From positions 124,001 to 188,000 of the forward strand of contig NZ_BDDS01000004.1 in assembly GCF_001653135.1 (NCBI RefSeq): a DNA stretch of 64,000 nucleotides. Reading direction: 5' to 3'. Of this stretch, positions 57,363-64,000 are shown in pieces. The notes beneath the pieces are model-generated. The model did not search any database, had not been told where the DNA came from, and saw only the letters and a list, made by a program, of their open reading frames with translations. The DNA is from Pseudoalteromonas neustonica (GTDB lineage: Bacteria; Pseudomonadota; Gammaproteobacteria; Enterobacterales; Alteromonadaceae). A program made the translations under genes and the position numbers. Numbering within the stretch: the first letter of the stretch is position 1; each line of letters opens with the position of its first letter.

Positions 57363-57401
57363 TGGTTATATTTACGCTCTTTATGGGCGTAAATACAACC
57401 A
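57363..57401 (-). terminator. Hairpin at the end of the aldehyde dehydrogenase gene
   Basis: TGGTT-A-TATTTACGC pairs with GCGTAAATA-C-AACCA around a short loop. The T tract is weak on the minus strand. It overlaps the 3' end of the gene. Confidence 0.45.
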
Positions 57402-58811
57402 TTTTAGCACTTTAATTAATGCCTTATTTTGAGACAATAATAGACTTAACTTTGGGTTGAAACTACCCGTTTTTAATGTGTTTCGCGCATGGCTAAATGT
57501 TAAAAACCCTTCAACACCATGATAGTTACCCATTCCTGAAGGCCCCAAACCACCAAAAGGTGCATCGTCCGCAGTAACTTGCATTAGTGTATCATTAACA
57601 GCAAAAGTGCCACTGTGTGTTGAATCCTGAACGAGCTGATTTACCTGCTGATCTTGCCCCATAACATACAATGCCAGTGGATGTGGATGCTGATTAACAT
57701 AATCGAGTGCTTGAGGTAAACTTTGATAACTCATAATTGGTAATACTGGACCAAAAAGCTCTTCTTGCATCAATAACATATCATCATTAACGTGTGTCAC
57801 TATATGCAGACCAAGGCGGTGTTTTTGCTCATCCGATTGATTATCATCAAGCGGCATAACAACTTGCGCACCGCGTTGTTGTGCATCATCGAGCAGGTTA
57901 GTTAATCGAGAAAAATGCTGTTCACTGATAATTGACGTTAAATTTTTGCCCTCAACACCCAGCGGAAAATGTTTTTTATATAAAGAACATAAAGTTTTTA
58001 CCAGCTGCTCCTCAAGTTTTTCAGGAACTAAAATGTAGTCTGGAGCAACACAGATCTGCCCAGCATTGGCCATTTTACCAAATAAAATAGCTTTCGCAGC
58101 TTTTAAAATATCAACATTTTCGGTAATGATAACAGGCGATTTTCCACCCAACTCTAACGTTACGGGCGTGAGGTTTTTACTCGCCGCAGTCATAACATGA
58201 CGACCAACGGCTGTTGATCCAGTAAAAAATAAATGTGCGAATGGTAGCCCCGAAAATTGCTGGCTAAGAGTTGCATCCCCCTCTATAACAGCACAATGCT
58301 CTGCAAGTTCATCAGTAAAAATTTGTTTGAGTACTTGGTTTGTGTGCGGGGTAAATTCACTCACTTTTAACAGCACACGATTACCCGCAGCAATCGCAGT
58401 GATCACCGGCACGATTGCAAGTTGAATCGGGTAATTCCATGGCGATATTATTCCTACAACTCCTTTGGCCTGATAGCTTACTGCAATTTTTGAAGGTGCT
58501 AAGCTCAGCCCAGCTTTACGAGGGGAGTCTTTCGCCCACTTTGGTAAATGCGAGATAGTGTGCGAGATGGTTTTAACAGTAGGTAAAATATCCCCCAACA
58601 CGGTATCAAACTCAGTTCGATAACCGAAATCTTTTGACGTAGCCGCTATCAATTCATTTTCGCAGGTAATTAACACTCGTTTTAACTGCTTAAGTAACAC
58701 GATTCTTTTGGCAATTGGTAAATAAGGGGTAGCGTTAAAACGTTGCTGCATATCATTAAGTTGGGCTGATAGTACAACATCAATACAAGGAATTTGGGTA
58801 TTAGCAGACAA
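57381..58811 (-). CDS. Aldehyde dehydrogenase (coniferyl-aldehyde dehydrogenase-like)
   Basis: The catalytic Cys in N-A-G-Q-I-C-V-A-P-D-Y and the Glu in L-E-L-G-G-K-S-P are present, with W-N-Y-P and F-T-G-S-T motifs. It has no membrane segment apart from the uncertain N-terminus. The open frame runs back to a TTG at 58874 inside a repeat end, which is unlikely to be native; a TTG at 58811 gives 476 residues, the usual size of this family, and is used here with low certainty. It oxidises an aldehyde with NAD(P)+. Confidence 0.85.
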   Translation of the reverse strand: MSANTQIPCIDVVLSAQLNDMQQRFNATPYLPIAKRIVLLKQLKRVLITCENELIAATSKDFGYRTEFDTVLGDILPTVKTISHTISHLPKWAKDSPRKAGLSLAPSKIAVSYQAKGVVGIISPWNYPIQLAIVPVITAIAAGNRVLLKVSEFTPHTNQVLKQIFTDELAEHCAVIEGDATLSQQFSGLPFAHLFFTGSTAVGRHVMTAASKNLTPVTLELGGKSPVIITENVDILKAAKAILFGKMANAGQICVAPDYILVPEKLEEQLVKTLCSLYKKHFPLGVEGKNLTSIISEQHFSRLTNLLDDAQQRGAQVVMPLDDNQSDEQKHRLGLHIVTHVNDDMLLMQEELFGPVLPIMSYQSLPQALDYVNQHPHPLALYVMGQDQQVNQLVQDSTHSGTFAVNDTLMQVTADDAPFGGLGPSGMGNYHGVEGFLTFSHARNTLKTGSFNPKLSLLLSQNKALIKVLKWLYLRP

Positions 58812-58855
58812 AAGCGTACTCTGAGTATGTGATAAAAGTATAACCAATATATACC

Positions 58856-58893
58856 TATACCCAAGCAACCTCAAGATACGTGTTTCGCACTAG
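58856..58893. repeat. Isolated end of family A repeat
   Basis: TATACCCAAGCAACCTCAAG followed by ATACGTGTTTCGC; one terminus only. It supplies the apparent first codons of the aldehyde dehydrogenase frame. Confidence 0.6.
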
Positions 58894-58924
58894 AATTATA
58901 TGGCTTAATGTTTTACCACGTAAA

Positions 58925-58956
58925 AAGAGTGCTATTAAAATTTTAACAGCACTCTT
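58925..58956 (-). terminator. Terminator of the porin-SLC13 transporter operon
   Basis: AAGAGTGCT pairs with AGCACTCTT, with a further TTAAAA/TTTTAA extension in the loop and T-rich sequence after it on the minus strand. Confidence 0.85.
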
Positions 58957-58979
58957 GAGTTGGGTAACTCGTTTAGTTA

Positions 58980-60455
58980 TTAAAAGTTAAAGACGGAGGC
59001 CGCAATAGTCATCGTCACTAAAGTGATCAAGATAATAGCAATAAGGTTTAGTACAAAACCGGCTTTAATCATATCCCCTATTTGTATTTGCCCTGAGCCA
59101 AACACTATCGCGTTTGGCGGTGTTGCAACCGGCATCATAAATGCGCAACTGCACGCAATTGCTGCAGGGATCACCCATACTAAAGGTGTGCCTGTAACTG
59201 ATTCAGCAACAGGACCAAGTAAAGGTAAGAATCCAGCGGCTGTTGCTGTATTACTAGTGATCTCAGTTAAAAAGGTAATTAATGTCGCAATTGCTAAGAC
59301 GCTCAATACAAGTGGGATTGCACTTGCGCCTTCAATCATGTGTGCTATGTATTCAGCTAAACCTGATGACTTTATTTGCGCCGCAAGGGTTAATCCCCCC
59401 CCGAACAATAATAACACTCCCCATGGAACGCCTGCGGCACTTGGCCAATCTAAAATGCGCTCGTTACTGCCTTTATTTGCAGGTAATACAAACAACAATA
59501 AAGCAGCTGCAATTGCGATGCCTGTGTCAGATATTTTTAAGCCAGAAAAATCCGCAATTAACGGTCTAAATATCCAGCATATCGCCGCAAAAGCAAATAC
59601 ACATAACACGCCTTTTTCAGCTCGTTGCATAAGACCTAAATCTTTCAACTGCGCACTAAAGAGTGACTTAGTATCAACTTTTATCTTTTTCTCATCTGTT
59701 TTATCTACTTTATATGCAAATTTAGTTAACCATACCCAACAAATGATCAGCATAGTTAACGATAAAGGCACGCCCACTATCATCCATTGTGCAAAGCCAA
59801 TTTCAATTTGGTAACTATCAGATAAATAAGCGGCCATTAATGCGTTCGGTGGTGTACCAATTAGTGTTGCAATCCCGCCGATACTTGCGCCGTAAGCAAT
59901 TGCTAAAAGCAGTGCTTTGCCAAAGCCATTATTATTTGGGTTCGATTTTTGAACTAAGTGTGTAATGGAAAGTGCAATTGGTAACATCATCACTGCTGTT
60001 GCGGTATTAGACATCCACATTGATAAAAAAGCAGTTACTAACATCATAGCCAAGATCTGTAAACTGGGTTTTGAGCCAGCATACAACATTGTACGCAGAG
60101 CAATGCGCTTATGGAGACCCCAACGTTCCATCGCAATTGAGATTAAAAATCCCCCTAAGAATAAAAATATCAATGGGTGCGCATAAGGTGCTGCCACAGT
60201 TTTTATTGCGGCAATGTCCGCAAGCGGTGAAAAAACCAGCGGCAATAACGCTGTAGCAGGAATTGGCACAACCTCACTCACCCACCACGATGCCATCCAA
60301 AATGCTAATCCTGCTGTACGAAAAGCCGCTGTGCTCATGCCTGATGGCGGATCCATTAAACAGGTAAATAACATAACCGCAGGGCCTAATAAAAGCATCA
60401 CCATTTGTAGCATCGGGCTTTTTTCAGATTTACTCTCAATAATTTGTGTACTCAT
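58980..60455 (-). CDS. SLC13/DASS-family sodium:dicarboxylate symporter
   Basis: The 491-residue protein has about 11-12 helices and two S-N-T signatures, M-S-N-T-A-T-A-V-M-M and T-S-N-T-A-T-A-A-G-F, which form the sodium and substrate sites of this family. It probably imports C4-dicarboxylates such as succinate, fumarate or malate. It is 11 bp downstream of a porin gene and beside DctBD, which fits dicarboxylate uptake. The exact substrate is not readable. Confidence 0.9.
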   Translation of the reverse strand: MSTQIIESKSEKSPMLQMVMLLLGPAVMLFTCLMDPPSGMSTAAFRTAGLAFWMASWWVSEVVPIPATALLPLVFSPLADIAAIKTVAAPYAHPLIFLFLGGFLISIAMERWGLHKRIALRTMLYAGSKPSLQILAMMLVTAFLSMWMSNTATAVMMLPIALSITHLVQKSNPNNNGFGKALLLAIAYGASIGGIATLIGTPPNALMAAYLSDSYQIEIGFAQWMIVGVPLSLTMLIICWVWLTKFAYKVDKTDEKKIKVDTKSLFSAQLKDLGLMQRAEKGVLCVFAFAAICWIFRPLIADFSGLKISDTGIAIAAALLLFVLPANKGSNERILDWPSAAGVPWGVLLLFGGGLTLAAQIKSSGLAEYIAHMIEGASAIPLVLSVLAIATLITFLTEITSNTATAAGFLPLLGPVAESVTGTPLVWVIPAAIACSCAFMMPVATPPNAIVFGSGQIQIGDMIKAGFVLNLIAIILITLVTMTIAASVFNF

Positions 60456-60466
60456 AAATGACCCCT

Positions 60467-61429
60467 TTAAAATTTATACTTTAAGCCAAGGGCTAAGCTA
60501 TTGTCTGTTTGCTGCTGTAAATCCAGATCGGTATACAATAAATAAGCCGTGGTCTGTTTATCAAATAAATAGTCAACCCCAGCGGTCCACTGTGTGCCCT
60601 TTGTACTATGACGAATGGTTGAGTCATCACTGGCAAATTGCACTTTGGGTTGCCATTTATCTAATTTATAACTCGCACTTAAAACGTAACCATTGCCCGA
60701 TTTAGTACCATCAACAGATTCACTTCGCTGATAAATAGCACCAAGTTGCAAATCGCTTTGTTTCCACGCAGCCACTAGCCGGCTCGCATTTATGTTATTT
60801 AATGAGTCAACATGACTGATTGCTACATAATAGTTTTTATTTCTTAAACCTCGATCACCGTAAATCAATGTCGCTGCAAAGCCAGCTTCGTTGTTTGAAC
60901 TGTCATCTTGTGGTGCATAAGTCAGTGATAATTGCGCACCTGCAAATGATTTTGAGCTGTAAGTGATTGTATCGCCTAATCGATCTTGGCCTGGTAATAA
61001 CTGTGCAATATCAGCTTGTGTTTCATTAAAGTTATCAACTTTACCTTCAGAGTACTTAAACCGAGTGTCATTACGTCCAATGACTATCTCACCAAAGTCC
61101 CCTGCAAGGCCTAAGTAAGTATTACGAGCTGTAAATGGATCACTTGTATCGTCATGCTCAAAACCTTTAACTTGTACTTCATACTTAAATATAACTTTAA
61201 GAGAATCTGTTAAGCCATGTTCACCTTTGACACCAATACGCGAAAACGGGGCATCAATATGTGTCCCTTCCTTTGCATAACGCATTGTACCTTTGTCTGT
61301 GTTAGCAATTTGCACTTCAGCTTTGCCATAAATAGAGTACTGCGCAGCATTTACAGGTTGTCCACAGCAAGCTAAAACAAGCCCTGTGGCTGCAAATACA
61401 GGGATTGATTTTTTATCTATTATTATCAT
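60467..61429 (-). CDS. General porin, dicarboxylate-uptake operon
   Basis: The 320-residue protein has a signal peptide (cleavage at V-N-A-A, residue 28), a first strand Y-S-I-Y-G-K-A-E-V, the R-N-T-Y-L-G-L-A-G-D-F-G-E-I-V-I-G-R-N-D-T segment near the constriction loop, and a terminal aromatic strand ending Y-K-F. It is a Gram-negative general porin. A sigma54-type promoter lies 47 bp upstream, and DctD is the next gene upstream, so control by dicarboxylate is likely. Confidence 0.9.
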   Translation of the reverse strand: MIIIDKKSIPVFAATGLVLACCGQPVNAAQYSIYGKAEVQIANTDKGTMRYAKEGTHIDAPFSRIGVKGEHGLTDSLKVIFKYEVQVKGFEHDDTSDPFTARNTYLGLAGDFGEIVIGRNDTRFKYSEGKVDNFNETQADIAQLLPGQDRLGDTITYSSKSFAGAQLSLTYAPQDDSSNNEAGFAATLIYGDRGLRNKNYYVAISHVDSLNNINASRLVAAWKQSDLQLGAIYQRSESVDGTKSGNGYVLSASYKLDKWQPKVQFASDDSTIRHSTKGTQWTAGVDYLFDKQTTAYLLYTDLDLQQQTDNSLALGLKYKF

Positions 61430-61475
61430 TATGTGCCCTTATTGTTAGGATCATTTGTTGTTCCTAACAATAAAG

Positions 61476-61491
61476 GCAAGTTTACTGCCAA
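61476..61491 (-). promoter_or_regulatory. Sigma54 (-24/-12) promoter of porin-transporter operon
   Basis: On the minus strand TTGGCAGTAAACTTGC has GG and GC separated by the required 10 bases and matches most of the consensus YTGGCACGrnnnTTGC. The predicted start is about 35 bases before the porin ATG. Confidence 0.75.
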
Positions 61492-61563
61492 TCAGTCTAA
61501 ATTTTAAATAAATAAACATAATCAAAAACTTAAAGTAAAAAGCGAATTTTAAAATCAATTATT

Positions 61564-61583
61564 AGTGTGGAAAACCGCACACT
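61564..61583. promoter_or_regulatory. Inverted repeat, possible DctD enhancer site
   Basis: AGTGTG and CACACT separated by eight bases, about 75-90 bp upstream of the -24 element. A second TGTGTGGAAACA half-site is at about 61604-61615. Enhancer function is inferred. Confidence 0.45.
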
Positions 61584-61614
61584 CCAAAAACATATTTGTC
61601 ACTGTTTCCACACA

Positions 61615-62982
61615 TTAATCAGTAAACATATCTCGATTAAGTGCATATTTGTTCATTTTATCGTATAAGGTTTTACGCGCAATTTGCAAAGTCTGCATGG
61701 TCTCTTTTATGCTTCCTTGATGACGTTCAAGGGCTTCTTCTATTAATGATTGCTCATAAAAACTCACTTTCTCAGCTAAACTCAAATCTTGAGATAATTG
61801 CTCTGGGTTATTATTATTTGTATTTGCAAAGGCAAGCTCTACCCCAAGTAGCACAGCACGTTCAGCTTGGTTTCTCAGCTCTCGTACATTTCCAGGCCAT
61901 AGGTAATTCATTAGCTTTTGCTGCATATCGCTACTTAGCGGCGCAGGTGGCTTATGAAAGCGCGTAGCGGCAATAGAGCTAAAATGTTTAAATAACAAGG
62001 GAATATCGGCTTTTCTATCACGCAGTGCTGGGATGCTCACTTTAACTAAATTAAGGCGGTAGTATAAATCAGCGCGAAACTCCCCTTTATCTACCAGTGA
62101 CAATAAATCAACCTTCGTCGCTGCCACAATACGTACATCTAAATCAATAGCGCTATTACTGCCAACAGGTGTTACTTTTCGCTCTTCGAGCACGCGTAGT
62201 AATTTTATTTGCAGTGACGTTGGCGTACTTTCAATTTCATCTAAAAAAACAGTACCACCTTGTGCAAACTCGAATTTTCCTTGGCGGCTTTGCGTTGCGC
62301 CAGTGTAAGCACCACTGGCCGCGCCAAATAATTCGCTTTCAATAAGTTGCTCTGGTACTGCACCGCAATTTATAGCAACAAAATTACAGCGAGAACGGTT
62401 GCTTTGATCGTGTAAATATCGCGCTACTAACTCTTTCCCCGTACCCGTTTCGCCTTCAATCATCACATCCGCTGGCGTATCAATAACGGTATTGAGTAAA
62501 TGCATCATTTGCTGCATCTGCACGGTTTCACCCAAAATACGTACACCCGGAGCAGATGTTTTTTCTACTGCTAATTTTAATGCACGGTTTTCCATTACCA
62601 GCGCACGTTTATCACTTGCTCTTGCGATACAGTCTAACAATTGCTCTGTCAGTGGTTTTTCAAATAAATCGTAAGCCCCCAACTGCATTGCTTTAACAGC
62701 TACAGACACATCAGCAAATCCTGTTAGGAATATAACGGGCAGTTCGCTATCGAATGCCTTAACTTGCTCTAAAAAAGCCAAGCCATCCATTTTTGGCATA
62801 TTAATATCACTGAGCACAATGCCATTAAAACGACGGCTTAATTTTGATAATGCACTCACAGGTTCACTAAAACATTGTACCTGATACCCTTCGAGTGTTA
62901 GCAGTTGATTTAATGAGTCACGGATCATCGCTTCATCATCTATTACAATGATTTGCTTGCAGTCAATAGCTAAAGTATTCAT
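61615..62982 (-). CDS. dctD: Sigma54-dependent response regulator, DctD-like
   Basis: The 455-residue protein has a receiver domain (phospho-acceptor Asp59 in V-L-S-D-I-N-M-P), an AAA+ domain (Walker A G-E-T-G-T-G-K-E, G-A-Y-T-G-A loop replacing the usual G-A-F-T-G-A, Walker B F-L-D-E-I) and a Fis-type helix-turn-helix at the end (G-S-I-K-E-T...A-R-K-T-L-Y-D). It should activate the sigma54 promoter of the adjacent porin-transporter operon. The start overlaps the dctB stop by four bases. Confidence 0.9.
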   Translation of the reverse strand: MNTLAIDCKQIIVIDDEAMIRDSLNQLLTLEGYQVQCFSEPVSALSKLSRRFNGIVLSDINMPKMDGLAFLEQVKAFDSELPVIFLTGFADVSVAVKAMQLGAYDLFEKPLTEQLLDCIARASDKRALVMENRALKLAVEKTSAPGVRILGETVQMQQMMHLLNTVIDTPADVMIEGETGTGKELVARYLHDQSNRSRCNFVAINCGAVPEQLIESELFGAASGAYTGATQSRQGKFEFAQGGTVFLDEIESTPTSLQIKLLRVLEERKVTPVGSNSAIDLDVRIVAATKVDLLSLVDKGEFRADLYYRLNLVKVSIPALRDRKADIPLLFKHFSSIAATRFHKPPAPLSSDMQQKLMNYLWPGNVRELRNQAERAVLLGVELAFANTNNNNPEQLSQDLSLAEKVSFYEQSLIEEALERHQGSIKETMQTLQIARKTLYDKMNKYALNRDMFTD

Positions 62983-64000
62983 TGCTCTCCTTGGGTACTT
63001 GTTAATGTAATTATAAATTGGGCACCGCCGGTAGGACGATTGTGCGCACTTAAACAGCCATTAAATGAATTAATGATCTGCTTAGAAATAGATAAACCTA
63101 AACCCAAGCCGTTTGTCGATTTAGTGCTATAAAACGGTTCAAAAATAGTGCCTAACGCATGTAACTCTATGCCCGGACCCGTATCTAAAATTGATAACTT
63201 AACGCGATCGTCAAATTGTTCAACCTCAAAGCTTAACTCACGCTTTAGACTTTGTAGCATTGCTTGGCTTGCATTAGTGATAACATTAACTAATACTTGC
63301 TCAAATTTAATTTCATCAACCCATACTTTAATGTCATCAGTTATAACGATTTCTTGAACCGTTACATCATCGTGTTTTAACTGTGCGGAAGCAATAACCA
63401 TCGCATTTCGGAGTAATTGATTTAAGCTTTGTGCTCGTAACTGGGTTTGGGCTGGCTTACTAAAATGCTTTAATTGGCCTACTATTTTATGCACGCGATC
63501 TATCAAAGATTGTACGATGACAATATTCTTTGCCGCTTGCTCTATATCCCCCTTGGTAATTAAACGTTTAGCACTAACAAGGTATGTGCTCATAGCACTC
63601 AATGGTTGATTAATTTCATGGTTAATACCCGCGCTAAGCTGGCCAATAGTGGCAAGCTTAGCCGCTTGCAGTAACGCTGTTTGAGCATTTTCTAAAGCAT
63701 GTGTACGCTCTATCACTTCTTGCTCAAGACTGTGCCGCGAATAAAGTAACTTTTTATAACCGGCAAACCTCGCCATTAGACTATAAAAAATAAGCAAGGT
63801 ACTGATGTAAATAACCGCCAGCCAAAATAACCGCGGGAGTTGATCAAGATTGACCGATGAAACATCCACTAACACCGTCATATCTGCTTTGATCCGATCG
63901 ATTGAGGCACTTGCTGGTACAAACTGACGACGTGTTTGGCGCTGCCCAATAGACAATAATGTGATGCCTTGGCTTGTGGTTTGCGCTAAATCAATGGCTG
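62979..64000 (-). CDS. dctB: Sensor histidine kinase, DctB-like (5' end outside window)
   Basis: The frame is open to the window edge, so only the C-terminal part is seen (about 340 codons). It shows the end of a periplasmic PDC-type sensor (R-R-Q-F-V-P-A-S-A-S), a membrane helix with T-L-L-I-F-Y, a coiled coil, the H box G-I-N-H-E-I-N-Q-P-L-S-A-M, and an ATPase domain with D-T-G-P-G-I and G-L-G-L-G-L. This is the DctB layout. It senses external C4-dicarboxylates and phosphorylates DctD. Confidence 0.88.
   Translation of the reverse strand, partial: AIDLAQTTSQGITLLSIGQRQTRRQFVPASASIDRIKADMTVLVDVSSVNLDQLPRLFWLAVIYISTLLIFYSLMARFAGYKKLLYSRHSLEQEVIERTHALENAQTALLQAAKLATIGQLSAGINHEINQPLSAMSTYLVSAKRLITKGDIEQAAKNIVIVQSLIDRVHKIVGQLKHFSKPAQTQLRAQSLNQLLRNAMVIASAQLKHDDVTVQEIVITDDIKVWVDEIKFEQVLVNVITNASQAMLQSLKRELSFEVEQFDDRVKLSILDTGPGIELHALGTIFEPFYSTKSTNGLGLGLSISKQIINSFNGCLSAHNRPTGGAQFIITLTSTQGEQ

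Noticed and set aside
58812..58874. N-terminal hydrophobic extension of the aldehyde dehydrogenase
   Set aside because: Its first codons come from the end of a repeat element, so a membrane anchor is unlikely to be native.

Overview
The window looks like a chromosomal segment of a marine gammaproteobacterium of the Alteromonadales, most probably Pseudoalteromonas or a close relative. This is inferred from the low GC content, the large set of TonB receptors, FeoAB, PqiABC, RND and DctBD-type genes, and two families of short intergenic repeats. No rRNA or tRNA genes were seen.

Layout. 1-6.3 kb: iron-uptake cluster on the minus strand (response regulator, histidine kinase, TonB receptor, DUF3649 protein, PepSY membrane protein). 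6.5-12.6 kb: mixed small genes, including an MFS exporter with a divergent LysR regulator, a zinc-independent L31/L36 pair behind a Zur-type box, a cytochrome b562-like protein and an orphan sugar-binding-type protein. 12.7-17.3 kb: porin, imelysin and di-haem oxidoreductase behind a Fur-type box, split by a mobile repeat and a hairpin. 17.4-20 kb: broken glycerate kinase and upp-uraA. 20.3-25.4 kb: solute-binding protein, oxidoreductase, small-molecule kinase, GH19 enzyme and choloylglycine-hydrolase-like enzyme. 25.4-27.3 kb: gene-poor tract with a dead group II intron. 27.3-33.2 kb: fadE with a FadR-like operator, ybaK, and a haem-type TonB receptor broken by one stop codon. 33.4-39.9 kb: feoAB and dnaK-dnaJ. 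39.8-45.1 kb: thioesterase, solute-binding protein and pqiABC. 45.4-53.2 kb: MexEF-OprN-like efflux operon with an attached oxidoreductase and a divergent LysR gene. 53.2-57.3 kb: diguanylate cyclase, acetyltransferase, lipoprotein, a candidate RyhB-like small RNA and a Sel1 protein. 57.4-64 kb: aldehyde dehydrogenase, SLC13 transporter, porin and DctBD two-component system.

The unifying theme is iron. Fur-like boxes (about 11-12 of 14 conserved positions, read by eye) lie before the first TonB receptor, the porin-imelysin operon, the broken haem receptor, feoAB and the small RNA at about 55.81-56.07 kb. The small RNA has a promoter, a rho-independent terminator and a segment strongly resembling the E. 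coli RyhB core, and is the most interesting candidate here. A second theme is decay: an amber-interrupted glycerate kinase, a TGA-interrupted receptor, a GNAT fossil, a group II intron stub, and two MITE-like repeat families in full and partial copies.

All calls come from reading the sequence without database searches; family names rest on recognised motifs.
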